64,000 bases of DNA from Strigamia acuminata (Eukaryota > Arthropoda > Chilopoda > Geophilomorpha > Linotaeniidae), in contig OX442324.1 of NCBI GenBank assembly GCA_949358305.1, positions 1,725,501-1,789,500 on the forward strand, written 5' to 3'. The stretch's first letter is position 1, and each line of letters starts with the position of its first letter. Made by a program: the position numbers and the translations under genes. Shown here piece by piece: positions 1 through 11,048 of this stretch. Below the pieces are notes generated by a model, which did no database searches, was not told where the DNA came from, and worked only from the letters and a program-made list of their open reading frames with translations.

Positions 1-413
1 AGCTTCTTTGCGGCGTTTCGTATCTTTGCTGCAAAAATTCCTATTGTTTCCGTCGCCGGGTCATACTTTAGACTGAAGAATTCGTCCAGTAAACGTATAA
101 TTCTCGCCCTCGAGACTGGTTCAAAGTTAGTCTTTAGTGTATTCCATGCTGTTTTGGCGTCCTCGGTTCCGCTGAGCAACTCGTGATATTGCTCTTCGAT
201 GGAATAGTATATTAAGCTAAATGCTCGGCCTTTCCGCAGATTGTAATCCGAGCGGTCGCGCCAGGACGCTCCTGGTGCGAGGGCTTCCTCAGTTCCACCT
301 GTGAATGCCCAACAGCCGTGGTGCATGAGGAGAACCTTGATCTGTTGTTTCCATGCATCAAAATTGTCTCTGTTCAAAAGGGTGATTTTCCTTTCTAATT
401 TGTCCGTTTCCAT
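1..413 (-). CDS. Copia element D, Gag N-terminal part (cut by window edge)
   Basis: Reads leftward from an ATG at 411-413 and stays open to the window edge, about 137 codons. It is the start of a Copia Gag-Pol polyprotein. Gag assembles the particle that packages the element RNA. The protein starts METDKLERK, has the WKQQIKVLLMHHGCW block near residues 20-35 and the FEPVSRARIIRLLDEFF block near residue 105. Both match the intact protein encoded by 12936-17414 and the one starting at 63153, so all three are one family. No stop or frameshift is visible in this part. The rest (protease, integrase, RT) must lie left of the window, so I cannot say whether D is intact. Its LTR and primer site follow at 1165-1489. 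Confidence 0.85.
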   Translation of the reverse strand, partial: METDKLERKITLLNRDNFDAWKQQIKVLLMHHGCWAFTGGTEEALAPGASWRDRSDYNLRKGRAFSLIYYSIEEQYHELLSGTEDAKTAWNTLKTNFEPVSRARIIRLLDEFFSLKYDPATETIGIFAAKIRNAAKK

Positions 414-1164
414 GCTGAATTAACCGTCCCGTACTTGAAAAACACTTCACACACGCACTTATTCGCTCAAAAACCACTTTGGAATATTGTTACTCGCAAC
501 TAGGTGCAGTGTTGCGAGGTTAGTTAGCTCTTATAACTATATTAGTAAATCCTATCACAACACTCAACTAAACAACTTAAATAACTAGTAATATTGACAT
601 AATATTCGAAATAAACACTGGTAAACCAAAAGTTCTATTCTTCCAGGTGTTGTGTTGATATTTCCTCGTTTTTTAGTGTTCTTATTGTCCAGAAAACCGT
701 TGATTCTCGTGTCGTGTGCGTCCTGCACGTTCGTTCTGCAATTGTCCGCCGTTTTACTCTCAAATTCCGTCCACTTATCCGTCCTCGAAATCCTGGTTCA
801 CACTTCACGTGTGGTTGCCGAGAAAATGTTGTGTATTGCCCGCTGAATTCGTATCCCAAACGAAAAATCCACGTCACGTCGACGATTCGTATCGCGCCTC
901 GCGATATTGCCAAAAATCGTCCGAAAAACGGGAAAATAAACGTATAAGATAAGAGTTTAATATTGTTCGAACCCAATTAGTTATCCTGCGCTGTTTGATG
1001 GCCAGGATTAGCTTCCAAAACCATGGATCCATTGCACGAACACGGGTTGTCCACATCCATCATGGGCGCCGCCATTTTGGATTTTGGAGAAAAACTTCAC
1101 TGCTGACCTTCAACAGACTCATACTGCTTTGAAATCACTCTGGAGGTTTTTCCTGCTTTATACA
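414..1164 (-). other. Copia element D untranslated leader
   Basis: About 750 bases lie between the Gag start and the primer-binding site. Short open frames here are not conserved as proteins in sister elements. The end near the primer site aligns by eye with the leader of element E (the GCGGCGCCCAT stretch near 1060-1080 matches 62508-62520 on the other strand). A perfect hairpin core CACACTTCACGTGTG sits at 799-813 and recurs in the leader of element A. Confidence 0.6.
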
Positions 1165-1175
1165 GGCCCATAACC
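1165..1175 (-). promoter_or_regulatory. Primer-binding site of element D (initiator tRNA-Met half type)
   Basis: On the minus strand this reads GGTTATGGGCC, one base inside the LTR. It complements an internal part of initiator tRNA-Met (anticodon region), as in Drosophila copia, rather than the tRNA 3' end. Element A has the same motif at the same 1-base spacing. Confidence 0.7.
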
Positions 1176-1176
1176 T

Positions 1177-1489
1177 TGTTGAATAGTGATCCTAAATTGT
1201 GTGGATAATGTAAAGTGTCAGTGGTTTGGAAAAACTCCAAAAGCAGCAGAGAACAAAACAGGTGTTTACAGGTGTGAAACATCACATCAAGTGACAGTTT
1301 AATGAACTATAACATATGATTCATCAGTTACATACAGAGAGCCACCTAGTGGCATAAAGTAAAAGATACACATGTAAACAAAGCATTAATAATACTCGAA
1401 AAGCTAAGCGCAAATACGTGTAAACAATTAATAGAATACAGAACAAGATGTCGCTTGATAATACGACATATATAGCTATTACCAATACA
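1177..1489 (-). repeat. Copia element D, 5' LTR
   Basis: Starts TGTTGAATAG on the plus strand next to the primer site and ends near CCAATACA at 1489, about 313 bases. It aligns loosely with the 308-base LTR of element A, most clearly at CGCTTGATRATACGACA near the end. The right boundary is where Gypsy coding sequence resumes. The left LTR is outside the window, so the target duplication cannot be checked. Confidence 0.6.
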
Positions 1490-3386
1490 TGTTATATCTT
1501 AACAGTAATGTGGCCATTTCCAATTGCTCACGAGTAATTATCGAATCTTCGACTAAGAAGCGCACATGCTGTTCTTCCTCCAGTTCTTGTTCCCATTGCT
1601 CCGTGATCTTGGTGGCTGGCAGTGGCAATCTACTCAATGCATCAGCCACTGGAATGTCCAGACCTGGTCTGTGCTCTATTGAGTAGTTGTAGCCTGCCAA
1701 GATAATTGTCCACCTTAGCATCCTAGGGCTAATAATATTTGGTGTAGGATTGGTCACTCCAAATATTCCGAGCAATGGCTTGTGGTCAGTTACAATTCTG
1801 AACTTTCTCCCACATAGGAACTGGTGGAACTTCTGCACCGCATAGATGATTGCCAATGCTTCTCGGTCAGTCTGGCTGTAGCGTCTCTGAGTTGGCGAGA
1901 GTGACTTGGACACGTACAAGACTGGCCGCTCCTCCCCATTGTCCAACACGTGGTTTAACACTGCCCCCACTCCCACTGGGCTGGCGTCGACAACCAGAAC
2001 CAGTGGATGATGGAGTGAGTAGTGCACTAGGAGGCTCTCACTGGTAATCATCTCTTTGATGGTATTAAAAGCGGTGGCTCTTCTCTGCGTCCACTCCCAG
2101 GATGCGTTCCCCTGCAATAACTCTCGCAGTGGTTCTGCAACCTCTGCAAAATGCGGTAGAAATTGCAGATAAAATTGGACCATCCCTAGAAATGAGCGCA
2201 GTTCTTGCAAGTTGTTGGGTGCTGGCATCTTCTTAATCGCCGCGACGTTATCTCCAGATGGTCGAATTCCTGTACTGTCCACTTGAAATCCCAGATATGC
2301 GACCTGCGTCCTGAAAAACTCGCATTTCCGTCTTACTAAACGCAGATTCGCTCTTCTGAGTCTTCTCAAGACTTCTCTGACCACCTTCACATGTTCTTCG
2401 TATGTGTCCGTCGCAATCAAAATATCATCCTGATATGGTGAGACATCATCCAGGTCAGCAAACATTGTATCCATAATCCTTTGGAATACTCCGCTGCTTG
2501 ATATAGTACCAAAAGGTAATCTCTTAACTGCATAGAGTCCTTTATGAGTGTTGATTGCAGCTATAAATGAACTCGCCCGAGTGAGCAATACCTGTTGGTA
2601 CGCCTGTCTGATGTCAAGCTTGGTAAAATACTTCTTTCCTCCAAGCTTAGCCATAATATCAGAAACTCTAGGCAGTGGGTATGGATCCGGTAAGATAGCT
2701 GGGTTCACAGTTGACTGGTAGTCTCCGCATAACCGCACTGTACCGTCTTTCTTGTCAACTATGACCAGTGGGGTTGCCCAATCCGAAAATGCGATTGGTT
2801 GGTAAATCCCATCCGCAACTCCCTTTTCCAGTTCCTTTTCCACTGCTGTACGCAAGGCTACAGGTACAGGCCTCGCGCGAAAGAAGCGCGGCTTTACACC
2901 TTCTTTCAGGTAAAGTTGTACAGGCGGACCTGTATATAAACCCAAAGAGGCCTCAAAAACATCCTTGTACTCTTGAAGTAACAGTCTCAATACAGTGTCC
3001 TCCTCTTCCAACTCCGCAATTAAGTCTTGTGGGGTCATTGACCCATTGATCCCGTGGTGCATCCCTTGTTGTCTCTCCAGCCTGTTGATCAGGAAAGTTT
3101 TCACAGAACGAGATTGCCTCGTGGCTTCCCTGCCCAGCAGTATTGTGGCCTGACCAGCAGTGACCAAGAACCGCAACTTCACTTCTTCATCTCCTACCCT
3201 AACCGGTAGGTAGATCTCCCCAAGTGCGGGTCTCCTTTCGCCAAAATAACCAATCAACGTAATGTTGGTCGGTTGTACAGGCCATGTCACGTTGCTTAAG
3301 GTCATCCACTTCATTAAAGTATCTCTGGAGATCAACGAGTATCTTGAGCCAGTATCCACTGTTGCTACCACGGGGATCTTGCCAAG
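1490..3386 (-). CDS. Gypsy element J Pol: protease, reverse transcriptase, RNase H (3' truncated)
   Basis: Open frame reading leftward from just after a UGA at 3387-3389. In order: retroviral-type aspartic protease with VDTGS near residue 5 of the long ORF; reverse transcriptase with KLDIRQAY near residue 249 and YQDD near 310 (most relatives have Y-V/I/L-DD, so Q is unusual); Ty3/Gypsy-type RNase H with VVDASPVGVGAVL near 460 and VTDHKPLLGI near 530. It copies element RNA into DNA. The frame runs into the LTR of Copia D, where its last three codons and stop are LTR sequence. Integrase is missing and probably lies beyond D, left of the window. No internal stop occurs in the RT/RNase H part, so J was interrupted fairly recently. 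The Ty3/Gypsy assignment is confident; the clade is not. Confidence 0.85.
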
Positions 3387-4518
3387 TCACATTGACATGC
3401 GGAAGGGGTCATCCTGGTCATAATCGGGATTCCGAATTTGGCATCCCGGTTGAGTGACCGAGGGAACATAATTCATTGGGGTGCAACTCTGCTGAAAGGG
3501 CTGGTATGCAAGCCTTTGACCACCACCGCGTGCGCGTCCGCGTCCGGTACGCCCTCCTTGACCACGCTGTTGGGTCCCAGACGGTCCTGCATTTGCATCC
3601 CGCATCTGCATCGGTTGACCACGACCTGTCTGTTGCATCTGTTGCCTCATGGGACAATCTCTTTTCAGGTGTCCCACCTCACCACAATACCAACAGGCAC
3701 CGTAAGGTAAACCACCTCGCGGGCGCACAGGGGTGGACTGACCAGTGCTCACAAAAGGCCTTTGTGGCAACACCACACCCTTGGTATAAACATGGGCCAT
3801 AGGGGGCTGAAAGCTGTAAGCCACCATGCTAGCGGGAACCATGGGTAAAACCATATCCCTTCCGCTATCTGGTTCAAGACATGTAGTGGCTTGCATGTCC
3901 GCCACACCAGCTGCGGCGCCTTCGAATGCCATGGCCATCTCCATTGCCTCCTTTAAGGTTTTGGTTCTTTTGCAGGAGAATGTACTGCGTTGCCGTGGCA
4001 TTCCCCAGTCCCTCAATCAACTGGTCCATGACCGCAAAGTCCACCTGCTTGGAGTCTCCGTAATCTCCCTTCTCTGCAAGACCGCGGAGAACAGCAACAT
4101 ACGATGCCACCGACTCCTTTGGCTGGCGTACTCGCTTGCGTAACCGGTTCCGGATAATAATTGGAGGTACCGCCGGACTAAAGTATGCTTTTATCCTTCC
4201 GACTATATCCTCATAAGTCAAATCCGAAATCGTTGTCGGGGCAGTCAACTTGTGTAGCAGGGCATGGGTGTCTGCGCCCATCGAGGCCACCAAGAACATC
4301 TTCAAATTGTCCTTATCCGAATAGAATTTGTGTAGCTTCGCCATGAACTCAAACCGTTCAACCCACAAACTCCAATCCGTCTCGGTTTTGCCTTGAAATG
4401 GGGGCACGTGCGCCACATAGGCTCTCCCAGCTCCGCTTGTTGACGCCATTCCGGATAGACTTGTCTGCGACTCCTGGTTTATGCCAGCTACCAATTCCGG
4501 GTCATCGTCACTATCCAC
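3387..4518 (-). pseudogene. Gypsy element J Gag with zinc knuckle
   Basis: Starts at the ATG at 4516-4518 (MDSDDDPELVAG). The N-terminal half has a Gypsy Gag core (KTETDWSLWVERFEFMAKL near residue 45, then PVASYVAVLRGLAEKG-type spacing). It shifts frame near 3985-3995, after which the correct frame (TKTLKEAMEMAMAFE) runs to 3387 and carries a CCHC knuckle C-W-Y-C-x4-H-x4-C near 3660-3700 followed by an RG-rich basic tail. Gag binds element RNA. The frame ends DDPFRMSM then UGA, and pol continues in the same frame directly after the UGA. The shift near 3990 could be a mutation or a sequencing indel. No separate promoter is visible. Confidence 0.75.
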
Positions 4519-5040
4519 CGCCGCCGGGTAACTTGTCAGTCGTGACTCCGTGATTGCGATGAAATCCGGTCCAACAATCCAGATAAGTGCAACAATCCAG
4601 ATGGGTGCAACAATTCAGTGAGTGCTCTCACTTCCCAGACCTGCCCTGACCCCCTTCCCAGTAGGTACTTCTCCGAGGAGCTAAGCTGGGTTCAGCACTG
4701 GCCAGCCTCTCCTGGGAGGTGGCTTGATGTGTGCAGCTATTATCCCCTTACCGTACCCTAGTGGGAAAAGGAAACCCTAGCACTACCTAAGCTGAGAGCT
4801 TATAATGACATAGTGTTGCGTTGGCATTGTCAGGGGCATTCCATGGGCTCTTTGTTCCCTGGTGTCATTGTTGCGGCCCTCATTGTTCAGACAATGGCTG
4901 GAGTCATTGTTGACCTCCTGGTGGCAAAATCTGAAGTTAGGCTTAATAACCCTAGATAGGCCTAACTGGGCCTAGTAACCCTAGCAAGTCCCAAGTAATA
5001 CTAGTTAGGCCTAAGCCAGGCCTAACTATCTGAAATGACA
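4519..5040 (-). other. Leader and possible 5' LTR of Gypsy J (unresolved)
   Basis: No gene. At 4573-4617 a 16-17 base unit built on CAACAATCCAGAT is repeated three times. At 4930-5030 TAGGCCTAACT/AGTTAGGCCTA units recur in both orientations. On the minus strand TGTCATTTCAG at 5040 could be an LTR start, but no partner LTR is in the window and I could not place a primer site. Confidence 0.3.
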
Positions 5041-5061
5041 GAAAAGAAAGACAGAATCCAT

Positions 5062-5360
5062 TCCAAAAAAAAAATTTTAAAGATACAGTTCACCTCTCTT
5101 TAATCCAGGGTTCTGCTGTCCTGTTCAGGGTGCCACTTTACCATCTTTGCCCTGGAGATGGAAAATAAAACACAGGAAACCAGTTGGGCCAAAACTTCAT
5201 CCTCCACTCTTCTAAACAGAGTAGATTTATTTGTCAGTAACCTGACCAACTGTCACTAGAGGGAAAAAGATGAAAGCTACATGCTGCTTTGTACATTGTA
5301 TTATTGGCAATACAATGTACTAATTCAATGCAATAAAGCCTGCATAAATTCCTTGTGGTG
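5062..5360. other. Non-coding stretch at start of duplicated unit
   Basis: No gene or recognisable element between the A-run and the RT remnant. TACATTGTATTATTGGCAA and the complementary TTGGCAATACAATGTA at about 5291-5318 form a short palindrome. An identical stretch is in copy 2 at 9297-9591. Confidence 0.4.
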
Positions 5361-6020
5361 TTAATACACCACAATTATACACTTCTCCTTGTTAAGTCGA
5401 AACCCTTTCTCAAATAACCATCGGAGTAATTGCCTCACCAGCTTCCTCAACTCGGCATATGCTATTATGTCATCGATAGAAACTTCGATATCTAGAATTC
5501 CTTCTAACGTCCGTTCCATCATACTCTGGAACACCTCAGGAGCCCACACGATCCCAAATAGCAAACGCAAAAACCTATACCGGCCCACGGGGTATTGACC
5601 ACCAAATACATCGACGTACGCTTGGTTACTTTCACTTGCCAATAGCCATGTCGAAAATCGACCTTTGCAAAATACTTTGCCGTTTTTAGCTTAAACTTCA
5701 CTGCCTCGAACGTTTTAAATGGATAGTGTCGCCGTTTAATATGTCAATTTTAATCCGTCGAATCCATACACAACCGGATCTTCTTTCCTCTCAGCACAAT
5801 AATCAATGGACTGACTGCCGGTGTTGGTTCCGACACAAGCTCTATAACACCCATTCGATCTAGTTCCGCTTTCACTGGATTGCGTAACACTTAAGATAAG
5901 TTATTTTCCTCAGCGCATGAATTTGAAATGGCGCATTTTCATCAATGTCGATATCGTACTCAAAGTCCTTGACTGTTCCGAGCCCCTTGAACACTTCACT
6001 TTCAATGTAATCATCGTTCA
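5361..6020 (-). pseudogene. Gypsy element K reverse-transcriptase remnant (copy 1)
   Basis: Reading leftward, frames join to give Gypsy RT blocks: the AVSPLIIVLRGKKIR-type entry near 5790-5830, AKYFAKVDFRHGYWQV near 5640-5690, then YRFLRLLFGIVWAPEVFQSMM and SIDDIIAYA near 5480-5590 (the YVDD position reads SIDD), ending in LNKEKC. There are stops and at least one frameshift, and both ends are truncated, so it is a dead fragment. It lies beside the gag fragment of C but on the opposite strand, so it is a separate element. Confidence 0.8.
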
Positions 6021-6068
6021 ACTCGGGTTTGACCAAATTAATTCATTTTACTAAACCTAATAGTTCGC

Positions 6069-6268
6069 AAGTGGCCCCCCCAAACAGCGTTGGTACGCAA
6101 TCGTCGACAACTTTAAACATTATCTACCCAGACCAGCTAGAGGCAACGATAGCCTTCCTAGCCTTCCTAACCATAATCCACGTTCTTCACCACAACTTAG
6201 TGAGAATGACTCGCTAAGCGATAGGCTCCAAACATTGGAAGAGAAAATCCTACAAGTCATGGAGGAAA
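6069..6268 (+). pseudogene. Gypsy-like element C gag, left part (copy 1)
   Basis: An open frame ending LSDRLQTLEEKILQVMEE runs straight into the LTR of Copia B at 6269. The continuation of this frame is at 23774 (KLHQGQSQEIEED) beyond the full B element, which shows that B inserted into this gag. In copy 1 the right half is absent because the duplicated unit ends inside B. Nothing upstream of about 6069 in this frame is recognisable. Confidence 0.6.
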
Positions 6269-6799
6269 TGTAGGTCAAAAGACCATTTATTTATCGATGC
6301 CCAATGTGTCTCACCATTTTGTAATGTTTATTCAAGCGCATAATTAATATTTGTTACCTTTATATTGAATATCCAGTGTTCCTTTATGCATTTGCGCTGT
6401 CCCGTACGTAATACCGTACAATTATTGTATTTCCTTAAATGATTTGTTCTAAGTTTAACTTTAATGTTAGTCATTGGCACCAGAGTGCCTTTCTGTATAC
6501 TCTTCAATCCAACATGGCGCTGTACACAGGCGTGCACAGCTTGACCTTTTCAAAAGCAGAATATGTAAGCATTTATCATTTCATTAAAGTGTTTTTATAT
6601 GTTTTAAGTATTGTAGTTGTTTAATAGCACTTTATGTGCAGTTGTAAGCGCTGATAAGCGGCCTTAAGTCGTGCGCATTACTTTTTCTCGATACGCGACG
6701 TATCGGCGACGTTCGTGCGGGAAGCACAACGCCATTTTTTCCTTCATTCTACGCTTCCAGTCGGCGATTTCGCCGATAATTGCGCACTCCTCTGCTACA
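6269..6799 (+). repeat. Copia element B, 5' LTR (copy 1)
   Basis: 531 bases, 5'-TGTAGGTC...CTGCTACA-3', with the inverted TGTAG/CTACA ends expected of an LTR. It matches 10500-11030 almost exactly and the 3' LTR 23243-23773 with roughly 3% differences. It drives B transcription and ends directly before the tRNA primer site. Confidence 0.92.
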
Positions 6800-6801
6800 A
6801 T

Positions 6802-6817
6802 TGGTAGCAGAGGATGG
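6802..6817 (+). promoter_or_regulatory. Primer-binding site of Copia B (initiator tRNA-Met 3' end), copy 1
   Basis: TGGTAGCAGAGGATGG is the exact complement of the 3' end of animal initiator tRNA-Met including CCA. It starts two bases after the LTR. The LTR end CCTCTGCTAC at 6789-6798 is complementary to GTAGCAGAGG within the site, so the two can fold together. Confidence 0.85.
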
Positions 6818-7703
6818 TTACCAATTGTTCTTGACTTATTTGAGCTAACCTTTCAACGTATTTTTCACGAAATTCGCGCTTTGTGCGCCGAAAATTTTTA
6901 TTTGCAGATTTCAACGATTTCGGCCAGATTTTCGTTTCACGAACGTCTACGACGTGTCGCCGACGTTCCAGACAGCCAGGGCTGTCCATTCTACGATTCT
7001 TTATTTAATGTTGTCCGAAATTCCGCGGGTTTCGCGAATTTCGAGACAAATTTTGTCTTTTTCCAGATTTATTTCGCCAAATTCAATTTTCGACACTGCT
7101 TAGCGAAGTGCGGCAGTTCCAACGAGAATCCAATACTCGATTATTGGCGGCTTAGTTCCCCGGAGAACGGTCGTTACCGGCGATCTGAGCAAGATTTTCT
7201 GAAGAGCCTCGATTATTTCGAGAAGATTTCGAATTTAAAATTCAAAATAGCGTTTTCTCCAGCTTTTTTAGAAAGCTGCGCCGTGCCTTCATTCGCACGA
7301 GGATTGCATCCGCAATCGATTCACCTATTTCTCTTTCTTGTCGCAATTATCTTGTTAGCATTAAGGGAATTTTGGAGTGGGTCTTTATTAGATTCGACAC
7401 AGCTCTTCGGACATTCTGTCCACCGCTGTGTTTGTATTCTGTGACAAGGCTGAGCCCTGCGCCACCTAGCATTCCCGTGACCCCAGGTGGTCGTAAAGGA
7501 CGCTAGGGGGACACTTGTCACAGGTTATCAGCTAATTGTAGCATTAGCTCCCCCTTTGAAGGTTTCCGCCTCGAAAGTGATTGTGAAGTGCCTCAATTCA
7601 GTGCTCCGAGTTCAGTTCATCATTTGTGCAGTGCTCCAGTGTCAACCGTACCATTCCTTGAGTCTTTGTATTCGTCGCGACGTGTCGAGTTTTCCGCGCA
7701 ACG
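6818..7703 (+). other. Copia B leader (copy 1) with structured RNA segment
   Basis: About 890 bases between primer site and Gag ATG. A long open frame (6671-7444) crosses the LTR edge but resembles no protein and is probably chance. At 7439-7523 the ends CTGTGACAAG and CTTGTCACAG pair perfectly. Inside, CCACCT (7462-7467) can pair with AGGTGG (7485-7490), or the overlapping CCTAGC (7465-7470) can pair with GCTAGG (7502-7507). Copy 2 has the same at 11670-11754. Confidence 0.5.
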
Positions 7704-8433
7704 ATGAAGAAAGCATCGGAATTATCCGGCGGAACAGTTCCCGTACTCAGCATTGGGAACTATGAGTCATGGAAACGTTTCATGTGCATGCTATTGAAGT
7801 CCGAGGGCTTGTGGAGACACGTGACTGAGGAAAAGGAAGCCGAGCATCTCCTGACTTTGACTGATAAGGAAAAAGATCGCTACATGACCAAAAAGGATAA
7901 AGCGCTTGGTCATATCTACATTCACGCTCAGCATTGGACACTTGCAATACGCCCAAACAAGCATGGGATAAGTTGGCTGGCATATATGCGCCTAGTTCCA
8001 GGGCCCGCCAAGCGGCCATGAGGTGGGAGTTCTTGAGCTTGCAGCTCAGACCCGGTGAAGACATGCCAGATTTCATTGGTCGTGTCGACCATTTCGTCCA
8101 GCAATTGAAGGACGTCAACGAGAATGTATCTGCAATTCATCATGCCTTCCAATATCTCAAGGGATTACCACCGGAATATGCCTAGGCCACTTTTGCAGTG
8201 TATCACTGGCCCGATGCAGACTTTACTCCAATTAAAGTCGCCGAGCAGTTGCTGTCAGAGCAAATGCGACTCAAAGCCATGGGATTGAGTGGTACGACCA
8301 CACCATCAGCACATACTTCTGCGAAAGGACAATTTCGCCAACGCAATCAGTCTCGTGGTCAACGCGATTTGTCAACAATAAAGTGTTTCAACTGTGATCA
8401 GATGGGTCACTATGCTAACAGGTGCCCCCAACC
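7704..8433 (+). pseudogene. Copia B Gag, copy 1 (frameshifted, nonsense)
   Basis: Starts at ATG 7704 (MKKASELSGG, then FPVLSIGNYESWKRFM-type Gag block). Near 7935-7945 the frame must shift (to TPKQAWDKLAGIY) to follow the Copia Gag pattern. It then reads RARQAAMRWEFLSLQL and FQYLKGLPPEYA, where copy 1 has a TAG at about 8183-8185 while copy 2 has CAG. The zinc knuckle C-F-N-C-x4-H-x4-C lies at 8386-8427, followed at once by a MITE. The shared frameshift predates the duplication; the nonsense change postdates it, or copy 2 keeps the original base. Confidence 0.8.
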
Positions 8434-8669
8434 GGGTATGGTCATTTTAGCGACGCTCATTTTAGCGACGCTCAGTTTAGCCACACAAAAACTTAGGTTT
8501 TAGCGACAAGCCGGCTCAAAAAAGTGGTTTTCATCAAAAAACCAGTAAGGTTAGGTTCGCGGGGGGTCAAGGGGGGGCGCAGCCCCCCCTTGTTAGCCCT
8601 TCTTAGGAATTAAACCGTCGCTAAAATGAGCGTCGCTAAAATGGGCGTCGCTAAAATGTTGTATATCCC
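8434..8669 (+). mobile_element. TAGCGACG-type MITE in Copia B gag-pol (copy 1)
   Basis: 236 bases flanked by CCCCAACC (8426-8433 and 8670-8677); a ninth C also matches, so the target duplication is 8 or 9 bases. Both ends carry two to three copies of CATTTTAGCGACG in inverted orientation. The core has CAAGGGGGGG facing CCCCCCCTTG around a 5-base loop. Removing it restores one frame from the Gag zinc knuckle into the protease. No coding capacity. hAT (8 bp) or Mutator (9 bp) ancestry is possible. Confidence 0.8.
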
Positions 8670-9287
8670 CCCCAACCGCCACGTTCGGACCGGAATCAAC
8701 CGACGGCTACAGTCCAGTGTTCATCACGCAGTAAGAGCCGTAGACGCAACCCGAACGCCGCCGCAAAAGCCGACGATACGCGTCGTCGTGGCAGTTCGCG
8801 TCCGAAGCGATTGGGGACATTCTTCTGCAGTGCACCCCAGGTTGTTGAGCGTCCTACGGTCCATTTTATGCAATCCAATGAATGGATCGTGGATTGCGGT
8901 GCAACGGACCACGTTTCCCACGTGCGTGCCTGGTTCACGGACTTTTCAAATATCCAGCCATTTGACATTGAATTGGGACAAGGGAAATCGCAGGTCACTG
9001 GGCGAGGAACAGTTCAGCTTCTCACGTCGATCGACAACGCAGATTGCACTTTCAACCTGACCAATGTTCTCTTCGCGCCGAATTTTGAGGCGAACTTGAT
9101 TTCGGTATCGAAGATCGACAAAACCAATCACCATGTTCACATTTTTAACGGAGAAGTGAACGTCTATCGTACGGACTTCCGCACACCTATTATCCGTGCA
9201 AAGGAACGTGGTGGTCTTTATTATTTGGACAGTTTATGTTCAACGCATTTAGTTCCGTCGACTGTATCGGCAATTACTCAACCGCCG
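8670..9287 (+). pseudogene. Copia B protease region, copy 1, truncated at duplication junction
   Basis: Continues the Gag-Pol frame with a basic RS/RR linker and the aspartic protease signature WIVDCGATDHVS near 8885-8920 (D-C-G in place of the usual D-T/S-G), then the TNVLFAPNFEANLISVSKID block typical just after Copia protease. It stops at about 9287 where the duplicated unit restarts; the continuation exists only in copy 2 (19115 onward). Confidence 0.8.
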
Positions 9288-9591
9288 ATCCATCGGAAAA
9301 AAAAATTTTAAAGATACAGTTCACCTCTCTTTAATCCAGGGTTCTGCTGTCCTGTTCAGGGTGCCACTTTACCATCTTTGCCCTGGAGATGGAAAATAAA
9401 ACACAGGAAACCAGTTGGGCCAAAACTTCATCCTCCACTCTTCTAAACAGAGTAGATTTATTTGTCAGTAACCTGACCAACTGTCACTAGAGGGAAAAAG
9501 ATGAAAGCTACATGCTGCTTTGTACATTGTATTATTGGCAATACAATGTACTAATTCAATGCAATAAAGCCTGCATAAATTCCTTGTGGTG

Positions 9592-10251
9592 TTAATACAC
9601 CACAATTATACACTTCTCCTTGTTAAGTCGAAACCCTTTCTCAAATAACCATCGGAGTAATTGCCTCACCAGCTTCCTCAACTCGGCATATGCTATTATG
9701 TCATCGATAGAAACTTCGATATCTAGAATTCCTTCTAACGTCCGTTCCATCATACTCTGGAACACCTCAGGAGCCCACACGATCCCAAATAGCAAACGCA
9801 AAAACCTATACCGGCCCACGGGGTATTGACCACCAAATACATCGACGTACGCTTGGTTACTTTCACTTGCCAATAGCCATGTCGAAAATCGACCTTTGCA
9901 AAATACTTTGCCGTTTTTAGCTTAAACTTCACTGCCTCGAACGTTTTAAATGGATAGTGTCGCCGTTTAATATGTCAATTTTAATCCGTCGAATCCATAC
10001 ACAACCGGATCTTCTTTCCTCTCAGCACAATAATCAATGGACTGACTGCCGGTGTTGGTTCCGACACAAGCTCTATAACACCCATTCGATCTAGTTCCGC
10101 TTTCACTGGATTGCGTAACACTTAAGATAAGTTATTTTCCTCAGCGCATGAATTTGAAATGGCGCATTTTCATCAATGTCGATATCGTACTCAAAGTCCT
10201 TGACTGTTCCGAGCCCCTTGAACACTTCACTTTCAATGTAATCATCGTTCA
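9592..10251 (-). pseudogene. Gypsy element K reverse-transcriptase remnant (copy 2)
   Basis: Same fragment as 5361-6020, shifted by 4231 bases, with the AKYFAKVDFRHGYWQV and SIDDIIAYA blocks and the same lesions. I saw no difference from copy 1 in this part. It adds no function. Confidence 0.8.
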
Positions 10252-10299
10252 ACTCGGGTTTGACCAAATTAATTCATTTTACTAAACCTAATAGTTCGC

Positions 10300-10499
10300 A
10301 AGTGGCCCCCCCAAACAGCGTTGGTACGCAATCGTCGACAACTTTAAACATTATCTACCCAGACCAGCTAGAGGCAACGATAGCCTTCCTAGCCTTCCTA
10401 ACCATAATCCACGTTCTTCACCACAACTTAGTGAGAATGACTCGCTAAGCGATAGGCTCCAAACATTGGAAGAGAAAATCCTACAAGTCATGGAGGAAA
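10300..10499 (+). pseudogene. Gypsy-like element C gag, left part (copy 2)
   Basis: Ends MEE followed by the LTR of B at 10500. The last five bases, GGAAA (10495-10499), are repeated right after the 3' LTR at 23774-23778. This is the true left flank of element B, and with 23779 onward it gives a continuous reading frame. Confidence 0.7.
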
Positions 10500-11030
10500 T
10501 GTAGGTCAAAAGACCATTTATTTATCGATGCCCAATGTGTCTCACCATTTTGTAATGTTTATTCAAGCGCATAATTAATATATGTTACCTTTATATTGAA
10601 TATCCAGTGTTCCTTTATGCATTTGCGCTGTCCCGTACGTAATACCGTACAATTATTGTATTTCCTTAAATGATTTGTTCTAAGTTTAACTTTAATGTTA
10701 GTCATTGGCACCAGAGTGCCTTTCTGTATACTCTTCAATCCAACATGGCGCTGTACACAGGCGTGCACAGCTTGACCTTTTCAAAAGCAGAATATGTAAG
10801 CATTTATCATTTCATTAAAGTGTTTTTATATGTTTTAAGTATTGTAGTTGTTTAATAGCACTTTATGTGCAGTTGTAAGCGCTGATAAGCGGCCTTAAGT
10901 CGTGCGCATTACTTTTTCTCGATACGCGACGTATCGGCGACGTTCGTGCGGGAAGCACAACGCCATTTTTTCCTTCATTCTACGCTTCCAGTCGGCGATT
11001 TCGCCGATAATTGCGCACTCCTCTGCTACA
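10500..11030 (+). repeat. Copia element B, 5' LTR (copy 2)
   Basis: 531 bases, TGTAGGTC...CTGCTACA, nearly identical to 6269-6799 (one difference noticed near 10580). Left flank GGAAA forms the target duplication with 23774-23778. Confidence 0.92.
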
Positions 11031-11032
11031 AT

Positions 11033-11048
11033 TGGTAGCAGAGGATGG
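11033..11048 (+). promoter_or_regulatory. Primer-binding site of Copia B, copy 2
   Basis: TGGTAGCAGAGGATGG, exact complement of the 3' end of initiator tRNA-Met, two bases after the LTR, as in copy 1. Confidence 0.85.

Larger units (their letters stand above)
5056..9287. repeat. Tandem duplication, copy 1 (4.23 kb, empty site)
   Basis: Every base from the A-run near 5066 to about 9287 recurs at +4231, first from 9297 to 12609 and then, after the 5.9-kb Copia A insertion, from 18531 to 19444. ATCCAT is present at 5056-5061 and at the junction 9288-9293, a plausible microhomology. Copies differ by at least four single bases that I noticed, including TAG here at about 8184 where copy 2 has CAG. 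It contains the K remnant, the C gag piece, the B LTR, leader, gag and protease start. Confidence 0.9.
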